DNA from: Betaproteobacteria bacterium UBA7395
GTDB lineage: Bacteria > Pseudomonadota > Gammaproteobacteria > Burkholderiales > Rhodocyclaceae
Length of the DNA: 8,692 nucleotides
Assembly (NCBI GenBank): GCA_002470165.1
Contig: DKNF01000214.1
Coordinates: 1-8,692, forward strand
Direction of reading: 5' to 3'
The notes under the pieces are model-generated. The model searched no databases. It was given only the letters and a program-made list of their open reading frames with translations, and was not told the DNA's origin. This document shows, piece by piece, positions 1 to 6,955 of this stretch (position 1 is its first letter; every line of letters starts with the position of its first letter). A program made the translations under genes and the position numbers.

Positions 1-543
1 ATCGTCGCCGCCGTCCGTGCTGCCGGTTGCCAGGTCGTGCCTTTGCCCGGCGCCTGCGCGGCAACCACTGCGCTGTCCGCTGCCGGCCTGACCGACGAGC
101 ACTTCCTGTTCTACGGCTTCCTGCCGAGCAAGGCCGGGCAGCGCCGGCAGGCGCTTGAAGCGCTGGCGGGGCATCCCTACGCGTTGGTGTTTTACGAGGC
201 GCCGCACCGCGTGCTCGACACCGTCGCCGAGATGGCGGAAGTATTTGGCGAACGCACGCTGGTGGTCGCCCGCGAACTGACCAAGCTGTTTGAAAACATC
301 GATGCCCTGCCGCTGAACGGCGCGCTCGAATGGTTCAAGGCCGACCCCAACCGCCAGCGCGGCGAGTTCGTCCTGATCGTTTCCGGCGCGCCCGCCGATG
401 CCGCCAGCGGCGAGGGCGAGCGCGTACTCAAGCTGCTGCTCGACGAAGGCCTGGGCACCAAGCAGGCGGCCAAGCTGGCGGCAGCGATCAGCGGTGAGGC
501 GAAGAATGCGCTGTACGAGCGCGCCCTGGCGCTGAAAAGCTAG
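1..543 (+). CDS. rsmI: 16S rRNA (cytidine1402-2'-O)-methyltransferase RsmI, 3' fragment
   Basis: RsmI uses S-adenosylmethionine to methylate the ribose 2'-O of C1402 in the decoding centre of 16S rRNA, working with RsmH on the same nucleotide. The frame is open from base 1, so the gene starts upstream of the window; 180 codons are visible against a usual length near 280. Conserved tetrapyrrole-methylase-type stretches are present: [15 protein letters not shown] (about visible residues 16-30), the GFLPSK segment, [15 protein letters not shown] and [11 protein letters not shown]. The C-terminus carries the small helical tail usual in the family, with [20 protein letters not shown]. The stop at 541-543 is followed 28 bases later by pyrC on the same strand with no obvious terminator, so read-through into pyrC is plausible. 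The identity rests on motif recognition and is secure; the N-terminal part cannot be judged here. Confidence 0.95.
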   Translation: MVAAVRAAGCQVVPLPGACAATTALSAAGLTDEHFLFYGFLPSKAGQRRQALEALAGHPYALVFYEAPHRVLDTVAEMAEVFGERTLVVARELTKLFENIDALPLNGALEWFKADPNRQRGEFVLIVSGAPADAASGEGERVLKLLLDEGLGTKQAAKLAAAISGEAKNALYERALALKS

Positions 544-571
544 AATTGCGGAAATTCACGAGAGAGACCCC

Positions 572-1603
572 ATGCAAATCACCATCACCCGCCCCGACGA
601 CTGGCACCTCCACCTGCGCGACGGCGAAGCGCTGGCCGCCGTGCTGCCCCATACCGCCCGCCAGTTCGGCCGGGCCATCGTCATGCCCAACCTCAAGCCG
701 CCGGTGACGACGGTCGAGCAGGCCGCCGCCTACCGTGACCGCATCCTGGCCGCACTGCCGGCCGGCATGGCTTTCGAGCCGCTGATGACGCTTTACCTCA
801 CCGACAACATGCAGCCGGCGGAAATCGCCAAGGCGGCGGCGTCCGGTTTCGTCAAGGCGGTCAAGCTGTATCCGGCCGGTGCGACGACCAATTCCGATGC
901 CGGTCTGACCGACATCCGCAAGGCCGATGCGACGCTCGCCGAAATGGAGCGCGTCGGTCTGCCGCTGCTGGTGCATGGCGAAGTCACCGATCCGGCGGTC
1001 GACCTGTTCGACCGCGAGAAGGTCTTCATCGATACCGTGCTGTTGCCGCTGACGCAGCGTTTTCCGAAGCTGAAGGTGGTGATGGAGCACATCACCACCA
1101 AGGACGCCGCCGAATTCGTGGCCTCGTCCGCGGCCAACGTCGCGGCGACGATCACCGCCCACCACCTGCTCTACAACCGCAACGCCATCTTCCAGGGCGG
1201 CGTGCGCCCGCACTGGTACTGCCTGCCGGTACTCAAGCGCGAGACGCATCGCGAGGCACTGGTGGCGGCGGCGATTTCCGGCAATCCGAAATTCTTCCTC
1301 GGCACCGATTCGGCGCCGCACGCCAAGGGTGCCAAGGAAGCTGCCTGCGGCTGTGCCGGCTGCTACACGGCCTACGCCGCCATCGAACTGTATGCCGAGG
1401 CCTTCGAGAATGCCGGGGCGCTCGACAAGCTGGAAGCTTTTGCCAGCTTCAACGGTCCGGACTGGTACGGCCTGCCGCGCAATACCGACACCGTCACCTT
1501 GATGAAGGAGACATGGACGGTGCCGGCGAGCTATCCTTATGTCTCGACCGACGACATCGTCCCGCTGCGTGCGGGTGAGTCGCTGACCTGGAAAATGCGC
1601 TGA
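572..1603 (+). CDS. pyrC: Dihydroorotase PyrC (class II)
   Basis: This zinc amidohydrolase reversibly cyclises N-carbamoyl-L-aspartate to dihydroorotate, the third step of de novo pyrimidine synthesis in the cytoplasm. The 343-residue protein matches the E. coli-type enzyme (348 aa). All metal ligands of that family can be placed with a constant offset of four: H12 and H14 in WHLHLRDG, the carbamylated K98 in KLYPAGAT, H135 in LLVHGE, H173 in MEHIT, and D246 in [10 protein letters not shown]. The substrate-binding N40 and R16 regions are also recognisable. The ATG at 572 is preceded by a purine-rich GAGAGA about eight bases upstream and starts directly with the conserved N-terminal strand. 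The gene sits behind rsmI and its stop overlaps the ribosome-binding site of the next gene. It appears intact, and no attenuator was seen in front of it. Confidence 0.97.
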   Translation: MQITITRPDDWHLHLRDGEALAAVLPHTARQFGRAIVMPNLKPPVTTVEQAAAYRDRILAALPAGMAFEPLMTLYLTDNMQPAEIAKAAASGFVKAVKLYPAGATTNSDAGLTDIRKADATLAEMERVGLPLLVHGEVTDPAVDLFDREKVFIDTVLLPLTQRFPKLKVVMEHITTKDAAEFVASSAANVAATITAHHLLYNRNAIFQGGVRPHWYCLPVLKRETHREALVAAAISGNPKFFLGTDSAPHAKGAKEAACGCAGCYTAYAAIELYAEAFENAGALDKLEAFASFNGPDWYGLPRNTDTVTLMKETWTVPASYPYVSTDDIVPLRAGESLTWKMR

Positions 1604-1614
1604 GGAAAAAGATC

Positions 1615-2055
1615 ATGCGTCTGCGTGCCCTGCTCACCCTGCTGCTGGCCATCCCCCTGCTGAGTGCCTGTGTGGATGACCGCGCGGCGATGGACATCGA
1701 CGGCACGCGCGAGCATTACCTGGCGCTGGTTCGCGAGCAGCCGCTGTTCTGGGACAAGAAGGTCAATCTCTGGCTGGTCGTCTCGCGCATGCCGGCCTGC
1801 CTGCGCCGGCACAGCCTGGGGGCCGGGACCGAGAACACGCGCGTGGAAATCTGGCAGGTGCCGTCGGGGGCTTTCATCGCCAAGGTCGGCAAGCGCATGT
1901 ATGCGACCGAGTCGCAGACCTGTACGGCCTGGGCGCGACTCGACGAGGAGCCGGCGGAGGGGATGGGCGAGTTGCGCGGTGTTTTCCGTGTGCGCAACGG
2001 CGAACTCGTCTTTGCTGCCGAAACGCCCGAGGCGTCGGCCGGCAACGACGAGTAA
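1615..2055 (+). CDS. Small uncharacterised lipoprotein
   Basis: I do not recognise this 146-residue protein by family. The N-terminus is a clear lipoprotein signal: positive residues MRLR, a hydrophobic core, and a lipobox LSAC that puts the acylated cysteine at residue 19. The +2 residue is valine, not aspartate, so by the E. coli Lol rule it would go to the outer membrane. The mature part is about 128 residues, mixed alpha/beta in character, with two further cysteines (C62 and C103) that could form a periplasmic disulfide, and an acidic C-terminal tail. The ATG at 1615 lies 11 bases after the pyrC stop, and GAGGA overlapping that stop serves as ribosome-binding site, so translational coupling to pyrC is likely. 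The gene ends only six bases from the convergent infA stop. Calling it a lipoprotein is well supported; no function can be assigned. Confidence 0.85.
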   Translation: MRLRALLTLLLAIPLLSACVDDRAAMDIDGTREHYLALVREQPLFWDKKVNLWLVVSRMPACLRRHSLGAGTENTRVEIWQVPSGAFIAKVGKRMYATESQTCTAWARLDEEPAEGMGELRGVFRVRNGELVFAAETPEASAGNDE

Positions 2056-2061
2056 TCCCGC

Positions 2062-2325
2062 TCAGTGACGGCGGCGCGGGGGCGGCGGCGTGCTGCCGCT
2101 GCGCGTTTCCAGGTGACGGAAGGTGATCCGGCCCTTGGTCAGGTCGTAGGGTGACAGCTCCAGGCTGACCTTGTCGCCGAGCAGAATGCGGATGTGGTGC
2201 TTCTTCATCTTGCCGGCGGTGTAGGCGACCATCTTGTGGCCGTTATCCAGCAGCACGCGATAGCGCCCGTCGGGCAGGACGTCTTCGACGACGCCCATCA
2301 TTTCGAGTAGTTCTTCCTTGGCCAT
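2062..2325 (-). CDS. infA: Translation initiation factor IF-1, solitary paralogue
   Basis: IF-1 is a small S1/OB-fold protein that binds the 30S A site during initiation together with IF-2 and IF-3. The 87-residue product begins MAKEELLEM and shows the family core: [15 protein letters not shown], then [15 protein letters not shown] and [13 protein letters not shown]. It is longer than the usual 72-residue IF-1 because of a tail rich in proline and arginine (residues 77-87). I chose the ATG at 2325 and not an in-frame start at 2382 because a strong AAGGAG (2334-2339) sits eight bases upstream and the family begins with MAKEE. The gene is not in a ribosomal-protein cluster but follows a transglutaminase-like gene by 13 bases. 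Betaproteobacteria commonly carry such a second IF-1 beside the one in the spc/alpha ribosomal operon; that a second copy exists elsewhere in this genome is inferred. Confidence 0.93.
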   Translation of the reverse strand: MAKEELLEMMGVVEDVLPDGRYRVLLDNGHKMVAYTAGKMKKHHIRILLGDKVSLELSPYDLTKGRITFRHLETRSGSTPPPPRRRH

Positions 2326-2333
2326 ATGTGCTG

Positions 2334-2339
2334 CTCCTT
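2334..2339 (-). promoter_or_regulatory. Ribosome-binding site of infA
   Basis: On the minus strand this reads AAGGAG, a near-perfect Shine-Dalgarno eight bases before the infA ATG at 2325. It overlaps the last base of the TGA stop codon of the upstream transglutaminase-like gene, an arrangement that suggests translational coupling. It decides the infA start against the longer in-frame possibility at 2382. Confidence 0.85.
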
Positions 2340-3238
2340 CAGTGATTGATCGGGGAATTTGCTTGCCGGTCGACCGTGGCATCGGTGGACAGGGCGTCGG
2401 AACGGCGGCGCGGCATTTCCCACGGGCGTCCGTTTTCGGTGATGGCGCTGACCGAGATCAGCGGTGGCGGCGAGCTGACGCTGCCGAAAATGGTGGCGTA
2501 GGACACGTCGGCGGCATCGCGGCCGGTGCCGATGCGGACGAAACCCATCGGAATCGCGGTCCCTGACGGATCGAAGATGTACCAGCGGTTGTCGAGGAAG
2601 ACCTCGACGTAGGCGTGGAAGTCGGTCGGCCCAAGCGCCGGGTCGGCACCGTAGTCGATGCCGGTGGTGAACCGTGCCGGAATGCTCAGCGCCCGGCAGA
2701 TCGCGATCATCAGATGGGCGAAGTCGCGGCAGACGCCGACGCGGTCTACCAGGGTGTCGACAGCCGAGGTCGTCGAACTGCTGGTGGCCGAGCGGAAGGC
2801 GACATGGCGATTGACCCAGTTGCAGATGGCCTCGACCCGGCGATAACCCTTGGGCAGGTGGCCGAATTCGGTCATGGCCAGCGTTGCCAGTCGATCCGAC
2901 TGGCAATAGCGGCTGGGGTAGATGTAGGTCAGGGCCGACAGCGGCAGGCGGTCGATGGGCGTTTCGGGAATTTCGTCCGGATTGCCGATGTGCTGGTCGA
3001 TGTCGAGGATGGCCCGGTAGGCGACGTGCAGCGGGCCGGCGGCCACGTTGAGGCGCATGAAGCGCGCGCAGGTCTGCGGCTCGGTCTGGATCGCCGGGAT
3101 GATCTGCGGATTGATCTGCAGGGTTTCGCTGACGATGTGCTGACTGGCGGTCTGGGCGGCGTGGATGTTGAAAACGAAATCGGCGCCGGGGGAGTTCAGT
3201 GCGTAGTTGAGGTCGATCGCAAACTGTATGCGAACCAT
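2339..3238 (-). CDS. Transglutaminase-like cysteine protease-fold protein
   Basis: The 299-residue protein belongs to the bacterial transglutaminase-like superfamily, papain-like enzymes that may hydrolyse or transfer amide bonds; the substrate is unknown. The N-terminal part (about 1-100) resembles the beta-rich bacterial transglutaminase N domain, and the catalytic core covers about 110-235. The triad can be placed: C170 in [11 protein letters not shown]208 in TDFHAYVEV and D223 in YIFDPSG. There is no signal peptide or membrane segment, so the protein should be cytoplasmic. The tail after about residue 270 is low in structure and probably disordered. The ATG at 3236-3238 has only a weak GGA-type ribosome-binding site. 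The gene is followed 13 bases later by infA, so the two likely share a transcript. Its family often occurs with alpha-E and circularly permuted ATP-grasp proteins, but neither is present here. The family is certain; the physiological role is not. Confidence 0.88.
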   Translation of the reverse strand: MVRIQFAIDLNYALNSPGADFVFNIHAAQTASQHIVSETLQINPQIIPAIQTEPQTCARFMRLNVAAGPLHVAYRAILDIDQHIGNPDEIPETPIDRLPLSALTYIYPSRYCQSDRLATLAMTEFGHLPKGYRRVEAICNWVNRHVAFRSATSSSTTSAVDTLVDRVGVCRDFAHLMIAICRALSIPARFTTGIDYGADPALGPTDFHAYVEVFLDNRWYIFDPSGTAIPMGFVRIGTGRDAADVSYATIFGSVSSPPPLISVSAITENGRPWEMPRRRSDALSTDATVDRQANSPINH

Positions 3239-3432
3239 GCAATTCCAGGGTGAGCGGCGCGTCGCGCAGGCCGGGTCAGGCTACGGAAACGGGCGGTGGG
3301 ACGGCGCTATGCAACGGAGAAATGTGCGGTTCGGCTTGCCGGGATCGCGGTGGGCGAGGGCGGCATGGGGGACGGCATCTGGCGCGGCAGAACGATGGCG
3401 GTGACGCCTGGATGGCGTCGATAAGAGGCTGC

Positions 3433-3461
3433 ATCTTACGCCGTGAACCGGGTGTTGGCAA
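3433..3461 (-). promoter_or_regulatory. Candidate sigma-70 promoter for the transglutaminase-infA unit
   Basis: Read on the minus strand, TTGCCA (3456-3461) and TAAGAT (3433-3438) are separated by exactly 17 bases, matching the sigma-70 consensus at five and four of six positions. Transcription would start near 3425, giving a leader of roughly 190 bases before the transglutaminase-like gene. A short inverted repeat, GACGCC/GGCGTC (3403-3408 and 3414-3419), would fold near the 5' end of that leader. The rest of the gap between 3239 and 3514 shows no credible gene. This is a pattern match only. Confidence 0.4.
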
Positions 3462-3479
3462 GAAAAACCCGGAAATTCA

Positions 3480-3507
3480 GGCGCTTGCCGAAAATCCGGC
3501 AAGCGCC
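3480..3507 (-). terminator. Terminator-like hairpin behind leuA
   Basis: An 11-bp perfect inverted repeat (3480-3490 pairing with 3497-3507, core GCGCTTGCCG) with a six-base loop lies seven bases after the leuA stop. On the minus strand the stem is followed after about a dozen bases by a run of five T residues, so the U tract is displaced and not immediate. No T run follows on the plus strand. I read it as the end of the leuA transcript, either as a weak intrinsic terminator or as a 3'-end-stabilising hairpin. The candidate promoter at 3433-3461 lies just beyond it. Confidence 0.6.
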
Positions 3508-3514
3508 CGGGCGG

Positions 3515-5197
3515 TCAGGCGGCGGCGTCGAGGGCGTTGACGCCGAGCCGGTTGATGCCGCTGATCAGGGCCTTGATCGAGGCGGTGACGATGTTGCCGT
3601 CGATGCCGGCGCCGTAGCATTCACCGCGGCCGCTGGCAGCCATTTCGATGAAGGCGCAGGCGCGGGCGTTGCCGTCCTCGCCCATCGGCACCATCGAGCG
3701 CTCCTCGTAGCTGCGCACCTGGGCCTGGATGCCAGCGCTTGCCAGGGCGTGCATCGCCGCGTTGATCGGGCCGTTGCCCTCGCCGCTGAGCACGTGCGTG
3801 GTGCCGCCGATGTCGACAGTGAGTCGGATGCCCTGTTGCGAGCCGTGCTCGAACAGGTGGTGCTCGCGGTAGCGGATGCTGTCACCGGCGTCGAGGTAGG
3901 TCTGGCTGAAAAGATTCCAGATGTCGTCGGCGCTCACTTCGCCGCCATGCGTGTCGGTGTGCTTCTGGACGACGCCGGAGAACTCCACCTGGAGGCGGCG
4001 CGGCATGACGATGCCGTGCTCGGTTTCCATCAGGTAGGCGATGCCGCCTTTACCCGATTGGCTGTTGACGCGGATGACCGAGTCGTAGGAACGGCCGACG
4101 TCGGCCGGGTCGATCGGGAGATAGGGCACTGACCAGGTCTCATCCGCCTTTTGAGCGGCAAACCCCTTCTTGATGGCATCCTGGTGGGAGCCGGAGAAGG
4201 CCGTGAAAACGAGATCCCCGACGTATGGGTGGCGCGGATGGATCGGGAGCTGGGTGCAGTGTTCGTAAGTGCGGGCGACGGCGTTGATGTCGGAAAAGTC
4301 GAGCTGCGGATCGACGCCCTGGGTGTGCATGTTGAGTGCGAGCGTCACGAGATCGACGTTGCCGGTGCGCTCGCCATTGCCGAAGAGGCAGCCCTCGACG
4401 CGCTCGGCGCCGGCCATGAGCCCCAATTCGGCGGCGGCGACGGCGGTGCCGCGGTCGTTGTGCGGATGCAGGCTGATGATCACGCTGTCGCGGCGTTCGA
4501 GGTGGCGGTGCATCCACTCGATCTGGTCGGCGTAGATGTTCGGCGTGGCGATTTCGACCGTGGTCGGGAGATTGAGGATGACCTTGTTGTCCGGTGTCGC
4601 GCCCCAGGCGGCGGTGACCGCGTCGCAGACTTCCTTGGCGAAGTCGAGTTCGGTGGCGGTGAACAATTCCGGGCTGTATTCGAGGGTGATCTTCGTTTCC
4701 GGCATCTCGGCAGCGAGCGACTTGATCAACTTGACCGCATCGACCGCCATGGTCACCACTTCGGCCTTGCTCATGCCGAAGACGAAGTCGCGGAAGCTCG
4801 GGCAGGTGGCGTTGTAGACATGGACGATGGCCTGCTTGGCCCCCTTCAAGGATTCGAAAGTGCGGCGGATAAGGTGCTCGCGCGCCTGGGTGAGGACTTC
4901 GATGGTGACATCGTCGGGGATGTGCTTTTCCTCGATGAGCCGGCGGACGAAGCCGAATTCGGTCTCGGAGGCCGACGGGAAGGCGATCTCGATCTGCTTG
5001 AAGCCGATCCGGCAGAGCGTCTTGAACATCTGCATCTTCTTGTCGGCGTTCATCGGCTCGAACAAGGCCTGGTTACCGTCGCGCAGGTCGGTGCTCATCC
5101 ACACCGGCGCCTTGTCGATGACGCGGTTCGGCCACTGGCGGTCGGTGAGTCCGACCGGCGGGAAGGCGGTGTACTTGGACGATTTTTGCTGCGACAT
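3515..5197 (-). CDS. leuA: 2-isopropylmalate synthase LeuA, long form
   Basis: LeuA condenses acetyl-CoA with 2-ketoisovalerate to 2-isopropylmalate, the committed step of leucine synthesis, and is normally inhibited by leucine. The 560-residue length and the N-terminal sequence place it in the long actinobacterial/yeast-like type, not the roughly 515-residue E. coli type. The TIM-barrel catalytic domain spans about 30-310: [11 protein letters not shown] with metal ligand D40, SLHPHND with H244 and H246, and GNGERTGN with N280. A linker subdomain follows, then the C-terminal leucine-binding regulatory domain at about 425-555, which contains the [12 protein letters not shown] and [11 protein letters not shown] regions. 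The ATG at 5197 has a GGAG about nine bases upstream. It stands alone, without leuB, leuC or leuD nearby, and is divergent from an Lrp-type regulator, which suggests amino-acid-responsive control. The gene looks intact, and the annotation is firm. Confidence 0.96.
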   Translation of the reverse strand: MSQQKSSKYTAFPPVGLTDRQWPNRVIDKAPVWMSTDLRDGNQALFEPMNADKKMQMFKTLCRIGFKQIEIAFPSASETEFGFVRRLIEEKHIPDDVTIEVLTQAREHLIRRTFESLKGAKQAIVHVYNATCPSFRDFVFGMSKAEVVTMAVDAVKLIKSLAAEMPETKITLEYSPELFTATELDFAKEVCDAVTAAWGATPDNKVILNLPTTVEIATPNIYADQIEWMHRHLERRDSVIISLHPHNDRGTAVAAAELGLMAGAERVEGCLFGNGERTGNVDLVTLALNMHTQGVDPQLDFSDINAVARTYEHCTQLPIHPRHPYVGDLVFTAFSGSHQDAIKKGFAAQKADETWSVPYLPIDPADVGRSYDSVIRVNSQSGKGGIAYLMETEHGIVMPRRLQVEFSGVVQKHTDTHGGEVSADDIWNLFSQTYLDAGDSIRYREHHLFEHGSQQGIRLTVDIGGTTHVLSGEGNGPINAAMHALASAGIQAQVRSYEERSMVPMGEDGNARACAFIEMAASGRGECYGAGIDGNIVTASIKALISGINRLGVNALDAAA

Positions 5198-5317
5198 GGG
5201 GCGGCTCCGGAAAACTGTTGCGATGGCGAAATATTAAGCAAAAGCGCCCGGCAGGTGCTTGCGTTTTGTGGCATGATTTGCAGCTAATTTGGCAGAAAAT
5301 TGCGTGTATATAAAATC
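5198..5317. promoter_or_regulatory. Divergent leuA/Lrp promoter region
   Basis: This 120-bp gap is visibly richer in A+T than the flanking genes and must hold both divergent promoters. Towards leuA there is TAATAT (minus strand, 5231-5236) with no good -35. Towards the regulator there are two options: TTGCGT (5259-5264) with GCTAAT (5283-5288), which would leave a short leader, or the better-matching TTGGCA (5289-5294) and TAAAAT (5311-5316) at 16-base spacing, which would start transcription inside the annotated reading frame. Between them lie imperfect inverted repeats, CAAAAGCG (5239-5246) against CGTTTTG (5262-5268), and AAGCA (5236-5240) against TGCTT (5256-5260), that could be regulator-binding sites. 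The element assignments are tentative. Confidence 0.5.
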
Positions 5318-5800
5318 ATGAGCAATTCATTAACGATAGATCGCTACGATCGGCAAATTCTCGGCGTTCTGCAGCAGGATGGTCGGATCAGCAACCAGGA
5401 ACTGGCCGACCGCATCGGCCTGTCACCATCGCCCTGCCTGCGCCGGGTGCGCACGCTGGAGGAGGCCGGCTTGATCGCCGGCTACCGCGCGCTGCTTGAT
5501 GCGAAGAAGCTCGGCCTGACGCTGATGGCGCTGATCGGCATCTCGATGGACCAGCACACGCCGGAGCGCTTCGCCAACCTCGAAGCGACCATTTCGGACA
5601 TTCCCGAGGTGCTCGAATGCCTGCTGATCACCGGCCAGCAGTCGGACTACCAGCTCAAGGTCGTTGTCCGCGACATGGACGCCTACCAGGACCTGTTGCT
5701 CAACAAGATCACGCGCATCCAGGGCGTCACCGGCGTGCACACCAGTTTCGTCTTGCGCAAGGTGGTCGACCGCACCGCGCTGCCGCTCGACTTCGCCTGA
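5318..5800 (+). CDS. Lrp/AsnC family transcriptional regulator
   Basis: This is a feast/famine regulator of 160 residues, the family norm. The N-terminal winged helix-turn-helix occupies about residues 8-55, with the typical DRQILGVLQQDGR helix, then SNQELADRIGLSPSPCLRRV as the HTH and LEEAGLI leading into the wing. A linker strand precedes the ligand-binding RAM domain (about 66-150), where the effector loop appears as GQQSDYQLKV around G106-Y111. Such proteins form dimers to octamers that wrap DNA and usually respond to an amino acid. I prefer the ATG at 5318 to a TTG at 5300 because family members begin just before the DRQIL helix; neither has a clear Shine-Dalgarno. It is divergent from leuA, so leuA is the obvious candidate target, and autoregulation is common in the family. 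The ligand cannot be read from the sequence. Whether it is the global Lrp or a local paralogue is open. Confidence 0.93.
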   Translation: MSNSLTIDRYDRQILGVLQQDGRISNQELADRIGLSPSPCLRRVRTLEEAGLIAGYRALLDAKKLGLTLMALIGISMDQHTPERFANLEATISDIPEVLECLLITGQQSDYQLKVVVRDMDAYQDLLLNKITRIQGVTGVHTSFVLRKVVDRTALPLDFA

Positions 5801-5860
5801 TGCGCCCGGAGCAGCTGGCGAAACGGTGTTAGGCTGGGGGTTTCCCGCCAAGGAACCGCC

Positions 5861-6526
5861 ATGAGCAGCCCCGACAACGAACTCTGGCAGCAATCCTGGC
5901 GCGATGGCCGGATGGCCTTCCACCAGGCGGAAGTCAATCCGCTGCTCGCGCATTACTGGTCCAGCCTCGGCCTGTCGCCAGGGGGTACGGTCTTTGTGCC
6001 CCTGTGCGGGCGCAGCCTCGATCTCGTTTGGCTGGCCGAACAGGGGCACCAGGTAGTCGGTTGCGAACTGAGCCCGGTCGCCGTCCGCGATTTTTTCCGC
6101 CGGCAGCGCCTGACGCCGAAACGCACCGCGCTGGGGCCGCTGACGCTGTGGCAGCACGGCGCGATCCGCATCTATTGCGGCGATTTCTTTGCGCTGACGC
6201 CGGAACATCTCGGCACCATCGCCGCCGTCTATGACCGCGCCGCGCTGACTGCACTGCCGGAAAGCGCGCGCAGCGGCTATGTCGAACACCTGCGCCGGCT
6301 GACGCCGGAAAATTGCCCGGTTTTCCTGCTGACCGCAGAAGACCCGGAAGAAGGCGAAACCGACGACCGCTTTCCCGAAATCTCCGGCGAGATCACTCAG
6401 TTGTACCGCGCCCGCTTCGCCATCGATCTGGCGCATTCGGAGCGCCGTCTGGAAACCCGGCGCGAGGCCGACGGCAATCCGCCGCAATGCATCGAATTGC
6501 GTCTTTATCGCCTGCTGCCGTATTGA
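5861..6526 (+). CDS. Thiopurine S-methyltransferase-like protein (TPMT family)
   Basis: TPMT enzymes transfer a methyl group from S-adenosylmethionine to sulfur, and in bacteria also to selenium or tellurium compounds. The 221-residue length fits the bacterial family. Landmarks are W9 and W13 with the FHQAEVNPLL segment (20-29), the SAM-binding VFVPLCGRSLD (44-54), WLAEQGHQVVGCELSP (57-72), AVRDFF and VYDRAALTALP (123-133). The later part is atypical: where bacterial TPMTs usually carry a GPPF-containing substrate loop, residues 158-181 are acidic (AEDPEEGETDDRFPEI) and contain no GPPF. The C-terminal CIELRLYRLL strand fits the fold. The ATG at 5861 is preceded by AAGGA at 5849-5853. The gene follows the Lrp-type regulator by 60 bases with no terminator seen, so co-transcription is possible. 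The SAM-dependent methyltransferase assignment is firm; true thiopurine or metalloid activity is uncertain. Confidence 0.85.
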   Translation: MSSPDNELWQQSWRDGRMAFHQAEVNPLLAHYWSSLGLSPGGTVFVPLCGRSLDLVWLAEQGHQVVGCELSPVAVRDFFRRQRLTPKRTALGPLTLWQHGAIRIYCGDFFALTPEHLGTIAAVYDRAALTALPESARSGYVEHLRRLTPENCPVFLLTAEDPEEGETDDRFPEISGEITQLYRARFAIDLAHSERRLETRREADGNPPQCIELRLYRLLPY

Positions 6527-6541
6527 GTGCCCGGCGGCGCG

Positions 6542-6547
6542 TATAAT
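6542..6547 (+). promoter_or_regulatory. -10 box of rnpB
   Basis: A perfect TATAAT ends eight bases before the predicted first base of RNase P RNA, the correct distance for transcription initiation. It lies 15 bases past the stop codon of the TPMT-like gene, and any -35 must overlap the end of that gene. No strong -35 is visible at 16-18 bases spacing; TTGAGT at 6523-6528 is too close. Confidence 0.75.
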
Positions 6548-6555
6548 CCGCGACG

Positions 6556-6940
6556 GAAAGTCGGCCAGGCAATCGCTGGACACGCAAGTGTCGGGAGGAA
6601 AGTCCGGGCTCCATTGGGCAGGATGCCAGCTAACGGCTGGGTGCTATAAGTCGCAAGACGAAGGCAACGGAAAGTGCAACAGAGAGTAGACCGCCGATGG
6701 CGTCGCAAGACGCACAGGTAAGGGTGAAACGGCGAGGTAAGAGCTCACCGCGTCCACGGTAACGGCGGACGGCTTGGTAAACCCCATCCGGAGCAAGACC
6801 AAATAGGGAAGCATTAGGCGTGGCCCGCGCTGCTTCCGGGTAGGTTGCTTGAGCCTGTCGGTGACGGCAGGCCTAGAGGAATGATTGCCGAACCTCGCGA
6901 GAGGGGAACAGAACCCGGCTTATCGGCCGGCTTTCCACCA
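6556..6940 (+). ncRNA. rnpB: RNase P RNA, bacterial class A
   Basis: This is the catalytic RNA of ribonuclease P, which removes 5' leaders from tRNA precursors with the RnpA protein. The helix P1 closes perfectly apart from one G-U pair: 6556-6566 (GAAAGTCGGCC) pairs with 6925-6935 (GGCCGGCTTTC). Universal core sequences are present in order: GAGGAAAGTCCGGGCTC near 6595, ACAGAGAGTAGACCGCCG in the 6679-6697 region, GGTAAGGGTGAAACGG near 6717, and ACAGAACCCGGCTTAT near 6908. P4 forms from 6600-6608 and 6914-6921 with the conserved bulged U at 6603. The L15 loop carries GGU at 6776-6778, which pairs with the tRNA CCA end. The length of about 385 nt is normal. The exact 3' end is estimated to within a few bases. 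No intrinsic terminator follows, and the next gene starts about 15 bases later. Confidence 0.97.
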
Positions 6941-6955
6941 CTTACAATGCTGTCC

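Noticed and set aside
488..1321. 277-codon minus-strand open frame opposite pyrC
   Set aside because: Its translation is histidine/arginine/glycine-rich low-complexity sequence, opposite an intact dihydroorotase.
2298..3242. 314-codon alternative minus-strand frame across the transglutaminase-like gene
   Set aside because: The other minus frame (2339-3238) holds the Cys-His-Asp triad; this frame gives an arginine/proline-rich product typical of a +1 shadow.
3276..3461. Possible small minus-strand gene in the gap upstream of the transglutaminase-like gene
   Set aside because: Codon use is unlike its neighbours (AGA, CCA, many TGC), there is no good ribosome-binding site, and the start coincides with the candidate -10 box.
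4151..5287. 378-codon plus-strand open frame antisense to leuA
   Set aside because: It lies opposite a gene with complete catalytic motifs, shows no recognisable domain, and has the D/E/G/V-rich composition expected from reading GC-rich codons on the opposite strand.
5821..5860. Possible terminator between the Lrp-type regulator and the TPMT-like gene
   Set aside because: GGGGGTTTCCC is too short a stem with a three-base loop, and no T tract follows.
5423..6583. 386-codon minus-strand open frame opposite the Lrp and TPMT-like genes
   Set aside because: It spans two well-supported genes and the rnpB promoter and has no family features; it is a GC-bias shadow.
6590..6900. Repeats and hairpins between the TPMT-like gene and the methyltransferase that could suggest a riboswitch or mobile element
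   Set aside because: All are explained by the secondary structure of RNase P RNA.
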